In this document: positions 26,193 through 34,407 of the stretch, piece by piece | Layout: each line of letters begins with the position of its first letter | Position numbering within the stretch: position 1 is the first letter of the stretch | NCBI GenBank assembly: GCA_900319525.1 | Contig: ONOU01000004.1 | Location: forward strand, 45,800-109,799 | Direction: 5' to 3' | DNA: 64,000 nucleotides | Source: an uncultured Prevotellaceae bacterium | Lineage (GTDB): Bacteria; Bacteroidota; Bacteroidia; Bacteroidales; Muribaculaceae | Program-made: the position numbers and the translations under genes | The notes under the pieces: generated by a model | The model's input: the letters and a program-made list of their open reading frames with translations, nothing else | Told to the model about the DNA's origin: nothing | Databases searched by the model: none

Positions 26193-27503
26193 ATGAAAGA
26201 TGTGAAGAAATCCCGATTGTTGATTACGCATGAGGGCGTGAGCTATGTGCTGCCCTTCATCGTGGTGACCTGCTGCTTTGCCCTGTGGGGCTTTGCCAAC
26301 GACATCACCAACCCGATGGTGAAAGCGTTTTCCAAGATATTCCGCATGAGTGTCACCCAGGGCACACTGGTGCAGGTGGCCTTCTATGGCGGCTACTTCT
26401 GCATGGCGCTGCCGGCGGCGCTGTTCATCCGTCGCCACACGTTCAAGAGCGGCATCGTCACGGGTCTGGCGCTGTATGCGCTGGGCGTGCTGCTGTTCAT
26501 CCCGGCACGCAGCATCGGCAGCTTTTGGCCCTTCTTGGTTGCTTATTTCATCCTCACGTGCGGCCTGTCCTTCCTGGAGACCACTGCCAACCCCTATATC
26601 CTACTCATGGGTGACCGCGAGACGGCCACACGGCGCCTGAACCTGGCCCAGTCGTTCAACCCCATCGGGTCGCTGGCGGGCATGTTTGTGGCAATGAACT
26701 TTATCCAGGCGCGCCTGTCGCCGCTAGACACGGCACAGCGTGCAACGCTCGACGACGCCAGCTTCGAGGCGTTGAAGCAGAGCGACCTGGGTGTGCTGGT
26801 GCAGCCCTATGCCCTGCTGGCTGTGGTACTGGTCACCCTGCTGGTGGTGATGCTGGTGGTGCCCATTCCCGCCATGCGCCAGCAAGGGCGTGACGAGCAC
26901 CGGCCGCTGCTGCCTGCCATCAGGCGGCTGCTGGCAGGCAGAGCCTACCGCAACGGCGTGGTGGCACAGTTCTTCTATGTGGGGGCGCAGATCACCTGCT
27001 GGACGTTTATTATCCAGTATGGCACGCGCGTGTTCATGACCCAGGGCATGACCGAGCAGGCCGCCGAGGTGCTGTCGCAGCGCTACAACATCGTGGCGAT
27101 GGTGCTGTTTTGCCTCATGCGCTTTGTGAATATGTATCTGATGAAATTCTTCAAGCCGGGGCGCCTGCTGGCGGTGTTTGCCGCGTTGGCGCTGTTGCTG
27201 CTGAGCGGCGTCATCATGGTGGGCGGCCAGGCGGGCATGTATTGCCTGGTGGGTGTGTCGGCCTGCATGAGCCTGATGTTCCCCACAATATATGGCCTGG
27301 CGCTGGGCGACGTTCACGAGGATACCGAGTTGGGGTCGGCGGGACTGATCATGGCCATCCTGGGCGGCAGCCTCTTGCCCGCCGTTCAGGCGATGATCAT
27401 CGACAGCAACGTCACCTTCATGCCAGCCGTGAACCTGTCCTTCATCGTTCCGGCTGTCTGCTTTGTCGTGGTGATGCTCTACGGCCTTTCTCATAATGAT
27501 TAA
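26193..27503 (+). CDS. fucP: L-fucose:H+ symporter family permease
   Basis: A major-facilitator transporter of the FucP group with about twelve membrane segments, acting in the inner membrane to import a deoxysugar with protons. Recognisable parts are FALWGFANDITNPMVKAFSKIF near 33-54, the ETTANPYILLMGD motif of the FucP family, and FNPIGSLAGM. The ATG at 26193 (MKDVKKSRLL, 436 residues) is preferred to the GTG at 26169, which lies next to the repeat. With the kinase-like and mutarotase genes it makes a small uptake cluster, but no isomerase or aldolase gene is present in the window. Sugar specificity is inferred, not shown. Confidence 0.85.
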   Translation: MKDVKKSRLLITHEGVSYVLPFIVVTCCFALWGFANDITNPMVKAFSKIFRMSVTQGTLVQVAFYGGYFCMALPAALFIRRHTFKSGIVTGLALYALGVLLFIPARSIGSFWPFLVAYFILTCGLSFLETTANPYILLMGDRETATRRLNLAQSFNPIGSLAGMFVAMNFIQARLSPLDTAQRATLDDASFEALKQSDLGVLVQPYALLAVVLVTLLVVMLVVPIPAMRQQGRDEHRPLLPAIRRLLAGRAYRNGVVAQFFYVGAQITCWTFIIQYGTRVFMTQGMTEQAAEVLSQRYNIVAMVLFCLMRFVNMYLMKFFKPGRLLAVFAALALLLLSGVIMVGGQAGMYCLVGVSACMSLMFPTIYGLALGDVHEDTELGSAGLIMAILGGSLLPAVQAMIIDSNVTFMPAVNLSFIVPAVCFVVVMLYGLSHND

Positions 27504-27511
27504 TGCTTAAT

Positions 27512-27561
27512 GCTCGCTGTCGCGAGCGGCTTAGAGCTTAGAGATGGGCATCCGCGCTCTT
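27512..27561 (+). repeat. Hairpin plus TAG-rich repeat, copy D
   Basis: GCTCGC (27512-27517), a TGTC loop and GCGAGC (27522-27527), followed by GGCTTAGAGCTTAG and GGGCATCCGCG. It starts 9 bp after the fucP stop. A near-identical element lies on the minus strand at 36696-36742. Confidence 0.75.
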
Positions 27562-27661
27562 GGCCTCACGCCTCTCGGGCATCACGCCAAGACGCCAAGT
27601 CGCTAAGTTTTAAGGTGTTGCTCGCAAGTGCTCGCAAAAGAATCTTTGCGGGCGTGGGATT

Positions 27662-28375
27662 TCACGTTACCGTGAGGAGCATGTCAATGAGGGTGGTGAC
27701 GTCGCTAATGTTGACTGTGCCGTTGCCGTCCACATCGGCGTCGCCGTTGACCGGGCTGGAACTGCTCAACAGGTAATCGATCAGGGTGGTGACATCGCTG
27801 ATGTTGACCTTGCCGTCGCCATCCACATCGCCCGGCTGCACAGGCCCCTGAGGTGAAGCGGACACCGCCGTGAAGGTGGCTGCCCGCACGGCGCCGCTAC
27901 TTGTCACATTGGCTTTCCAGGCCACAAAGCGCATTCGGGCAGCAGTCAGCCCATGGGGCACGGCAATGGTGAACGACAAGTGATGGGTACTCACCCCAAC
28001 GGCGGAGGGCTCCACGGTGACGGAGTCAAGCGGAATCCCCTCCTCGTCGTCGATGGCCAGCGTCAGGGCCGTCCTTGACAGGTCAAAGCCGCTGACGGCG
28101 AAATTCCTGGTGAACCAGGTCACCTGACAGGAAATGCTGTCCATGCCAGCACAGGGAAACACGGGAGATACCAGACTGAGAGCAAGTCCGTTAGATGCCA
28201 CATAGAGCACAATCTTGCCCCCGCCGATGCTGGAACTGGACAACGATATGCCAGGGTTATTATAGATCCAGCCGTCAAAATCGTCGCTGGAGAACTGCGG
28301 CAGCGACTGGGATACAGCCCACAAGGCGCTGAACACCGCCAGGGCCGTGACGATCATTATCTTCTTCACCATCAT
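27662..28375 (-). CDS. Secreted protein with two C-terminal dockerin-like repeats
   Basis: A 237-residue exported protein starting MMVKKIMIVTALAVFSALWAVSQ, a signal peptide. The body (about 25-165) is of unknown fold, predicted beta-rich. The C-terminus carries two dockerin type I-like calcium-binding repeats, GDVDGDGKVNISDVTTLIDYL and ADVDGNGTVNISDVTTLIDML, each with the DxDGxG loop. Such C-terminal repeats are common on secreted Bacteroidales proteins and need not imply a cellulosome. The upstream ORF extension to 28441 overlaps a -7 box (28409-28416), so the start at 28375 is chosen. The neighbours give no function. Confidence 0.75.
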   Translation of the reverse strand: MMVKKIMIVTALAVFSALWAVSQSLPQFSSDDFDGWIYNNPGISLSSSSIGGGKIVLYVASNGLALSLVSPVFPCAGMDSISCQVTWFTRNFAVSGFDLSRTALTLAIDDEEGIPLDSVTVEPSAVGVSTHHLSFTIAVPHGLTAARMRFVAWKANVTSSGAVRAATFTAVSASPQGPVQPGDVDGDGKVNISDVTTLIDYLLSSSSPVNGDADVDGNGTVNISDVTTLIDMLLTVT

Positions 28376-28408
28376 TTGAAATTCTAATAAAAGTTTCGCA
28401 AGTCCTCC

Positions 28409-28416
28409 CAAAGGTA
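28409..28416 (-). promoter_or_regulatory. -7 box of dockerin-like gene
   Basis: On the minus strand TACCTTTG lies about 35 bp before the start at 28375. The -33 position has only a weak match. Confidence 0.45.
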
Positions 28417-28488
28417 ACGTTTTTTGCTCAATAACAGACAATAATTGATAAAAAACTGCGCATCAGAAAAAAATGGCGACAGGGAATA

Positions 28489-28638
28489 ACGGCGAAGGTA
28501 GGCGGCGTCTCGACAAAAAAAAGAATGAATTCTTTTGTTATGTGCTCGACTTGCACTACGCTGCCTTACGGCGAAGGTAGGCGGCGTCTCGACAAAAAAA
28601 AGAATGAATTCTTTTGTTATGTGCTCGACTTGCACTAC
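28489..28638 (+). repeat. Tandem duplication of a 71-bp promoter module
   Basis: Two identical 71-bp units, 28489-28559 and 28568-28638, are separated by 8 bp (period 79). Each contains the palindrome AAAAGAAT-GA-ATTCTTTT (28519-28536 and 28598-28615) overlapping a TTTG -33 box. In the second unit the bases running into the next sequence complete TACCTTTG (28636-28643). In the first the same position reads TACGCTGC. Confidence 0.9.
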
Positions 28639-28643
28639 CTTTG
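28613..28643 (+). promoter_or_regulatory. Promoter of glutamine synthetase
   Basis: TTTG (28613-28616), a 19-bp spacer and TACCTTTG (28636-28643) form a consensus promoter about 120 bp before the start codon. The 8-2-8 palindrome at 28598-28615 overlaps the -33 box and is a plausible operator. Confidence 0.75.
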
Positions 28644-28761
28644 CCGAAAACTAAAGACCATTAATTAACCTGCGAAGACGTTCGGATTTATTTGACTTGT
28701 AAACACCCTTATCGGCAATTCAAAAAACGCCGGCGGCTTCCCTTAACATTATTAAAAGAAA

Positions 28762-30270
28762 TTGGAAAACGAAATTCTGGCACTTAACGCCAACCAGGTA
28801 GTGGCCTACCTGCAGAAGGAACCACACGAGTTCACCAAGGCCGACATCATCCGCTACATTGAGGAGAACAACATCCGCATGGTCAACTTCATGTACCCCG
28901 GCGGCGACGGCAAGTTGAAGACCCTAAACTTTGTCATCAGCAGCAAGGAATACCTGCGCACGATCCTGTCGTGTGGCGAGCGCGTTGACGGCTCCAGCCT
29001 GTTCAGCTTCATTGAGGCCAGCTCGAGCGACCTGTATGTGCTGCCCAGGTTCAGCACCGCCTTCCTCGACCCGTTTGCCGAGATTCCCACGCTGTGCATG
29101 CTGTGCTCGTTCTTTGATAAGGACGGTAACCCGCTAGAGAGCTCTCCCGAGCAGACGCTGAGGAAAGCCGCCCAGGCCTTCCGCGAGGTGACCGGCATGG
29201 AGTACCACGCCATGGGTGAGCTGGAGTACTACGTCATCCGCCCCTCGGTGGCCTTCTACCCCGCCCGCGACCAGCACGGCTACCACGAGTCGATGCCCTA
29301 TGCCAAGACCAACGGATTCCGCCAGCAGTGCATGGACTACATCGCCAAGGCTGGTGGCCAGATCAAGTACGGCCACAGTGAGGTGGGTAACTTTGAGCAG
29401 GACGGCGTGGTGTATGAGCAGAACGAGATCGAGTTCCTGCCCGTTCCCGTGCTCGACGCCGCCGACCAGCTGATGATTGCCAAGTGGGTGATCCGCAACC
29501 TGGCCTTCCGCGCCGACCTGAATGTGACCTTTGCCCCCAAGATCACCACGGGCAAGGCTGGTTCGGGCCTGCACATCCACATGCGCATGATGAAGGACGG
29601 CCGCAACATGATGATCAACGACAAGGGCGTCCTGAGCGACGAGGCCCGCAAGGCCATCGCCGGCATGATGGAGCTGGCTCCCGCCATCACCGCATTCGGT
29701 AACAAGAACCCGATGTCTTACTTCCGCCTGGTACCCCACCAGGAGGCTCCCACCAACGTATGCTGGGGTGACCGCAACCGCTCGGTTCTCGTGCGCGTGC
29801 CTCTGGGCTGGACCGCTGGCGCCGACATGTGCCGCATCGCCAATCCGCTGGAGCCCGCCAGCAACTTTGACACCACCCAGAAGCAGACCGTCGAGATGCG
29901 CTCGCCGGACGGCTCGGCCGACATCTACCAGCTGCTGGCCGGCCTGTGCGTAGCCTGCCGTCACGGCTTCGAGATGGAGAACGCCCTCGAACTGGCCGCC
30001 AAGACCTACGTTGACGTGAACATCCACGATGCCGCCAACGCCGACCGCCTCAACGAGCTCGACTGCCTGCCCGACAGCTGCGTGGCCAGTGCCGACTGCC
30101 TGGAGAAGCTGCGTGGCGCATTTGAGGAGAGAGGCGTCTTCAGCGCCCACATGATCGACGGTATCATCGCACAGCTGCGCTCCTTCAACGACCGCACCCT
30201 GCGCCACGACATCGAGCACGATCCCAAGCGCACCTCACAGCTCGTCAACGAGTACTTCCAGTGCGGCTAA
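28762..30270 (+). CDS. glnA: Glutamine synthetase (GSI-like)
   Basis: Glutamine synthetase condenses glutamate and ammonia to glutamine using ATP. The 502-residue protein has the beta-grasp N-domain (MVNFMYPGGDGKLKTLNF near 40-57) and the catalytic domain with ELEYYVI, GLHIHMRMMKDG near 271-282 and a FRLVPHQEAPTNVCWGDRNRS segment near 317-337. It belongs to the group common in Bacteroidales that is not identical to enterobacterial GSI. The start must be TTG at 28762: an in-frame TAA lies at 28753-28755 and the next ATG is about 38 codons in. A duplicated promoter module lies upstream and a terminator downstream. Confidence 0.92.
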   Translation: MENEILALNANQVVAYLQKEPHEFTKADIIRYIEENNIRMVNFMYPGGDGKLKTLNFVISSKEYLRTILSCGERVDGSSLFSFIEASSSDLYVLPRFSTAFLDPFAEIPTLCMLCSFFDKDGNPLESSPEQTLRKAAQAFREVTGMEYHAMGELEYYVIRPSVAFYPARDQHGYHESMPYAKTNGFRQQCMDYIAKAGGQIKYGHSEVGNFEQDGVVYEQNEIEFLPVPVLDAADQLMIAKWVIRNLAFRADLNVTFAPKITTGKAGSGLHIHMRMMKDGRNMMINDKGVLSDEARKAIAGMMELAPAITAFGNKNPMSYFRLVPHQEAPTNVCWGDRNRSVLVRVPLGWTAGADMCRIANPLEPASNFDTTQKQTVEMRSPDGSADIYQLLAGLCVACRHGFEMENALELAAKTYVDVNIHDAANADRLNELDCLPDSCVASADCLEKLRGAFEERGVFSAHMIDGIIAQLRSFNDRTLRHDIEHDPKRTSQLVNEYFQCG

Positions 30271-30299
30271 CCGCATTGCAAGTCTGCCCCAAAAAAAAG

Positions 30300-30333
30300 A
30301 AAAATCCAGCGGTCATGAACCGTTGGATTTTTC
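30300..30333 (+). terminator. Terminator after glutamine synthetase
   Basis: AAAAATCCAGCGGT and ACCGTTGGATTTTT form a 14-bp stem with one G-U pair and a 5-nt loop, ending in a T-run. It is also A-rich on the other side, so it may serve the convergent ATPase gene (stop at 30350) as well. Confidence 0.85.
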
Positions 30334-30349
30334 TTATCACTCCCTTCTG

Positions 30350-31492
30350 CTACATCATGCGACGTTTCATCCACATGAGGAACACAGGGTCTGTGATATA
30401 GAGTGTTCCTCGCTGACGCGGCTCTATAAGGTCTTTGCCGATGAGCGAACTCTTCAAGCGGGTAATGTTGGAGGGACTGCCCAGCTCAAAGCCCTCACGT
30501 ATCTCCTTTTCCCCAAATCCCTGATGATGGTCGGCAGCAATGGCCCGCAGGAAATTCATCTGATAGGCCGAGAGTGGCTCCACCTGCTGCATGAATAGCG
30601 CCTCGTTGGCATCGAGCAAGTCGTTGACCGCCAGTTCAAACTGCTCGTCCGTAGCGGTATCCCCCTCGTTGAGTCTGGTGAACAAGAGCCAGGCCAATTG
30701 CTGAACATAGGATGAATAGTTATCAACCGTCGCACACAACCGTCTGGCCAAGTCACTGGAGATGATGCGGTTACGGTCATTAAAATGCTGAACGATATAG
30801 TCTACCCACTCATCGGTAGCAATCTTGCCCAAGAAAATCATGTCGCCAAACTGATAGAAAGGCATGTTGCGCCGCTGAAAAATAGTGCTCATCAGGTGCT
30901 GCTTGCTTCCGAAAAGGCAATAAGACGTCAGTTGCTGGTGCTGCCATGCCGAGCGAAGGCGTTTTTGCACTGTCAATGAGTCCGGCAACTCCCCTAACTG
31001 CTGAAACTCGTCAATACACACCACAATGCGTTTGCCACGCTTGCGTGCAATCTCCTCGGCAAGATTTAACACCTCGTCAGGTGTGTGGCTTTTGGGGGTA
31101 ATCCCCAGTGATAGGGAAAAGTCGGTATTCGCCTCGGGAGAAAAGGTGATTTTGGGAGTGAGCCGCACCAGGAATTCTTTGGCATACTCCATCCACTTCT
31201 CGGCATGAGATGCAGTCTGCTTGAGCACCGCAGCCGTCAAAGCGTTATAAAACTCATATTCGGTTTTACAGGCAAACATGTCCATGTAGACCACTATCAC
31301 ATCCTGCTGTTGCTCCAGCAATTGCTTTACTCGCTTGACCAACGAGGTTTTGCCAATGCGGCGAGGCGAAATCAAAATGGTATTGATGCCCTCCTGAAAA
31401 TTCGCTATCAGGCGACGCGTTTCCAACTCACGGCCAATGAAATTGTAATCACTGACAGCAGTGCCAAATATGAAGCTCTTTTTCTTATCCAT
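30350..31492 (-). CDS. AAA-type ATPase (archaeal-ATPase-like, SPRRxGKT family), second copy
   Basis: A 380-residue P-loop ATPase of the same type as the gene at 8480-9610: Walker A SPRRIGKTSL (42-51), Walker B IDEFQQLG, and a C-terminal winged-helix-like end (LKSSLIGKDLIEPRQRG). The ORF is open upstream to 31588, but the start at 31492 (MDKKKSFIFG) is chosen because the promoter (31511-31542) and a 50-bp palindrome (31533-31582) occupy the extension. The leader is then only about 12 nt. There is no operon partner; it stands between glnA and a two-gene exported-protein unit. The function is unknown. Confidence 0.8.
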   Translation of the reverse strand: MDKKKSFIFGTAVSDYNFIGRELETRRLIANFQEGINTILISPRRIGKTSLVKRVKQLLEQQQDVIVVYMDMFACKTEYEFYNALTAAVLKQTASHAEKWMEYAKEFLVRLTPKITFSPEANTDFSLSLGITPKSHTPDEVLNLAEEIARKRGKRIVVCIDEFQQLGELPDSLTVQKRLRSAWQHQQLTSYCLFGSKQHLMSTIFQRRNMPFYQFGDMIFLGKIATDEWVDYIVQHFNDRNRIISSDLARRLCATVDNYSSYVQQLAWLLFTRLNEGDTATDEQFELAVNDLLDANEALFMQQVEPLSAYQMNFLRAIAADHHQGFGEKEIREGFELGSPSNITRLKSSLIGKDLIEPRQRGTLYITDPVFLMWMKRRMM

Positions 31493-31510
31493 TTCCCGAA
31501 GATTTGTTGG

Positions 31511-31542
31511 CAAAGATAATAAGTATTTTTGGATTACACAAG
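31511..31542 (-). promoter_or_regulatory. Promoter of second ATPase gene
   Basis: On the minus strand CTTG (31542-31539), a 20-bp spacer and TATCTTTG (31518-31511). The -33 box lies within the left arm of the 50-bp palindrome, so a protein bound there would affect transcription. Confidence 0.65.
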
Positions 31543-31582
31543 GTTGTGTAACACAAATTTGTGTTACACAACCTTGTGTAAT
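31533..31582. repeat. 50-bp perfect palindrome at ATPase promoter
   Basis: The 25-bp left half (ending in AACACAAA) is exactly complementary to the right half (beginning TTTGTGTT), with no spacer. It is built of alternating ACACAA and TTGTGT blocks, including ACAAGGTTGTGT at 31538-31549 and its complement at 31566-31577. It covers the -33 box and the region upstream. Confidence 0.9.
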
Positions 31583-31654
31583 AACCAAACGATTGTATAT
31601 CGGTCAATTAACGTCCATTATACCAACGAGACAACCGACAGTTTGGGCAACCTG

Positions 31655-31696
31655 AACGCCCTAGAACTCCCCGCTAAGACATACGTTGATGATAAT
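31655..31696 (+). pseudogene. Possible glutamine synthetase gene fragment
   Basis: Fourteen codons read NALELPAKTYVDDN, matching glnA residues 407-420 (NALELAAKTYVDVN) at 12 of 14 positions, on the same strand and 1.4 kb downstream of glnA. The flanks show no further match, and third codon positions have diverged. It may be the remnant of a second glutamine synthetase gene; chance is not excluded. Confidence 0.35.
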
Positions 31697-31719
31697 ACGG
31701 GAGAGATGCTATTTAATCC

Positions 31720-34407
31720 TTAGCGGACAACAATCTTTTTGCCCTGGTGGATGTAGATGCCTGGGGCGGAGGGAACCTCCTTACCCACAGGCTGGCCCAT
31801 CAAGTTGTAGTAGTTGTCGTCTATCGGGCGTCTCACCTGATCAGTTACCACCTCGTCGATGCCGACGCAGGTTCCCGGATCATACCAACGTCCGGTATAG
31901 ACAATCTTATTGTCCTCAATGACATGGCTTAGTCCATAACCTACCTGTAACCCGGTAATAAACGACTCAAAGTAAAATAGTGGAAATCCCGCCATGCCGT
32001 CATAACCAATGCCCTCGATAATGAAGTCATCCTCACTATACCAGGATTGATAATGATGGCATTTGCGCTTCCCGCCACCTATGGCCATCATCCAAGTCCC
32101 GTCATAATCAACTTCACTCCAAAAGTCTTCATTATTAAAGTAAAGCTCTATCGGGTCGTTGAAATCATAGAGAATGAACTCTTCACTGGTTGTATAGATT
32201 GGCAGGCCATCATATGGATCACTAATATGCCAACCGTAACCAACAGGACATTGAGGATGCTGGATGCCGTCAGGATGGATGGCATAGACCACCTTGTTCT
32301 CTTCACGCAGGCAAATGGGGGTATAATCCTCGACTTCCTTATTATGTCCTTCTTTGTCCAAGTAATGGGTCAATACCACGGGCTTATAGGTTTTATCTCC
32401 AATTTGGACATCACCCTTCATCTCAAAACTGTAATATTGCAAGCCTTCAGGCATATCCAAAACGTATTCCCAGAATGGATTGTTATAAGCGTACACCCAC
32501 TTCACTCCCTCACGAACAAAGGGCACATACTCGTAATCGTCAGGCACGGGCTCTTTATACCATTTGGTCTTATAAACAATCTCTCCATCCTCGATGACAT
32601 GGCTTAAGCGGTTGATGACTTGGTCCATTCCTATAGTGATGCCATAGAAGTAGTTAAGGGACATTCCCGGTGATTCACCGACAAAACCAATTCCTTCAAT
32701 GATGTTCTCATTGCCGAAAATAACACCATCATCAACTCTATGGTTAAAGATATGCTTTTGGGTCAGATGACGTCCAACCTGAGCCGACTCTGCATGGTCG
32801 TAATGGAGGAACACATGATTGTCCAACGACTCATAGAAGCCGGCAGGATCATTAAAGTCATAGAGTATGAATTCCACGCCTGTTTGTACTGTGGATCGTA
32901 TATCAAAGCCTTCCACCTCTGTTCCAATACCGATAGGACACTCATAATACCTCTTGTCGTCGGGAATGATGCCATAGACCACCTTGTTCTCTTCGCGCAG
33001 ATAGACCGGAACGGTGTCGTTCATCTCATTAATGCTCTCGCCGCTGTAGAGGTGTACAGGTTTGTAGCTCTTGCCGTTAATCATGGTGTCGCCCTTCATT
33101 TCTAATGTATAGTAGTGCTTACCGAATGGGATAAAGCCATCCTCATACCCCAAGCCCACAATGGGATTGTCATAGTAATACACCCACTTGACGCCCTCGC
33201 GAACAAAAGGAACGTACTCTTGCGGCATCTTATAGACCAGAGTACCGTCTTTCCAACAGCGCATCAAATAAGAGAAAGTGTTTTCCTCATCAATAAATAG
33301 CCGCTTAAGGTATTGGTCCTTGCTGACGCCAATGCCTTCAATCAGGTCGTAGGCCCATGGCGCTGTGTCACCTGCAAAGTAAGATTGGCAATCAGCTCCA
33401 GTGTCGATGGTGATGGTTCTATAGTGATAGCCCTGATTTTCTTGATCCCACTCACCTACAACTATCGTCACATCATCAAGTTTATCACCCTCTTGCAGGT
33501 TATAGTCTAGCAGAACCTCTGGCTGACCATCCTCATTGACAATGTACACTTTACGCCCCTCTTCAAACATGGTCTTCTGGAGATCATACTTTGAGGAATA
33601 AATCTGCTTGCAGCGACGCTTGCCAACGACAGTATCACCCTTAACATGAATAGTGTAAGTGTTATTGAGGTCAAGTCGCTCGGTGTCCATTGCCAAGCAT
33701 TCCCAGATGGTGCTGTCTGTCAACATTTCATTGTACGGGATGATGATATCATCCTCGCCTTCATCACTACACAAGAGCGTTTTCTTGTGGCCACCCTTCG
33801 TAGAGAAGATGACATGACTGATGTTGGTTGGCTTGGGATGTTTGGTTTTTCCAGGAGAGGCATGCATCAGGAAAAGATCCATAGGCCCACCGATGTAGCC
33901 ATATTGATAAATGATGCCCTTCCATGCCGGCAAACAATGTGTGTCCCCGTTGTTCATCATGTAGTAATCCAAGCAGTCTTCTTGCCAATCAATAGACAGC
34001 TCCTTGACTTCACCACCCATTACTCCATATTTTACTGTGCCGCCATATTCGAATGGCTCACTGAAATCATAGAGGAGGCATTCATCGCCAATGCTCCCGT
34101 CCTCCAGCACTGGCCGCACATAGATGACACGATCGTGGTCATTACGAATATAGCCTTGCACTTCGGTGAATGCTTCGCCATCAGCATTGGTGAAAGTCTG
34201 TTCAAGAGCCATATAGTTATCATCGGCAGGAAGAAGGCGATAAGTAAACTTATACTCAACCACTTCAATACTATCTTCAGCGCCAGTAGGGGCATAGGTA
34301 TAATAAACATCCCATTGCGAGCCTGCTTCCCAAATGCTGCTTGCATATGCCTGCACCAGAAGTGAAATCAGACACAAGAGCGTGAATAGTGTTCTTTTCA
34401 TTTTCAT
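31720..34407 (-). CDS. Large exported repeat protein with type IX-like C-terminal segment
   Basis: An 895-residue protein with a signal peptide (MKMKRTLFTLLCLISLLVQAYA). The body contains about 230-residue repeats, each opening with YVPFVREGVKWVYxYxNP and continuing through EMKGD.xI..K.YKPV, LREENKVVY.I, EFILYDFNDP and SHVIED..IVY. Two full copies and more diverged N-terminal material are visible. The last 45 residues (YYNLMGQPV ... PGIYIHQGKKIVVR) are the C-terminal segment typical of exported Bacteroidales proteins related to type IX sorting signals. The start codon overlaps the stop of the TPR-HTH gene by 4 bp, so the two are coupled. The function is unknown. Confidence 0.8.
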   Translation of the reverse strand: MKMKRTLFTLLCLISLLVQAYASSIWEAGSQWDVYYTYAPTGAEDSIEVVEYKFTYRLLPADDNYMALEQTFTNADGEAFTEVQGYIRNDHDRVIYVRPVLEDGSIGDECLLYDFSEPFEYGGTVKYGVMGGEVKELSIDWQEDCLDYYMMNNGDTHCLPAWKGIIYQYGYIGGPMDLFLMHASPGKTKHPKPTNISHVIFSTKGGHKKTLLCSDEGEDDIIIPYNEMLTDSTIWECLAMDTERLDLNNTYTIHVKGDTVVGKRRCKQIYSSKYDLQKTMFEEGRKVYIVNEDGQPEVLLDYNLQEGDKLDDVTIVVGEWDQENQGYHYRTITIDTGADCQSYFAGDTAPWAYDLIEGIGVSKDQYLKRLFIDEENTFSYLMRCWKDGTLVYKMPQEYVPFVREGVKWVYYYDNPIVGLGYEDGFIPFGKHYYTLEMKGDTMINGKSYKPVHLYSGESINEMNDTVPVYLREENKVVYGIIPDDKRYYECPIGIGTEVEGFDIRSTVQTGVEFILYDFNDPAGFYESLDNHVFLHYDHAESAQVGRHLTQKHIFNHRVDDGVIFGNENIIEGIGFVGESPGMSLNYFYGITIGMDQVINRLSHVIEDGEIVYKTKWYKEPVPDDYEYVPFVREGVKWVYAYNNPFWEYVLDMPEGLQYYSFEMKGDVQIGDKTYKPVVLTHYLDKEGHNKEVEDYTPICLREENKVVYAIHPDGIQHPQCPVGYGWHISDPYDGLPIYTTSEEFILYDFNDPIELYFNNEDFWSEVDYDGTWMMAIGGGKRKCHHYQSWYSEDDFIIEGIGYDGMAGFPLFYFESFITGLQVGYGLSHVIEDNKIVYTGRWYDPGTCVGIDEVVTDQVRRPIDDNYYNLMGQPVGKEVPSAPGIYIHQGKKIVVR

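Noticed and set aside
27662-28375. Dockerin repeats as evidence of a cellulosome
   Set aside because: There is no cohesin-like or glycoside hydrolase gene nearby. Such C-terminal repeats are widespread on unrelated secreted Bacteroidales proteins.
28489-28638. Two spaced 71-bp repeats as a CRISPR
   Set aside because: There are only two units, the spacer is 8 bp, no cas gene is present, and the unit contains promoter elements of the next gene.
31493-31588. N-terminal extension of the second ATPase (MVITQGCVTQ..)
   Set aside because: The extension is the translation of the 50-bp palindrome and the promoter; the family start is at MDKKKSFIFG.
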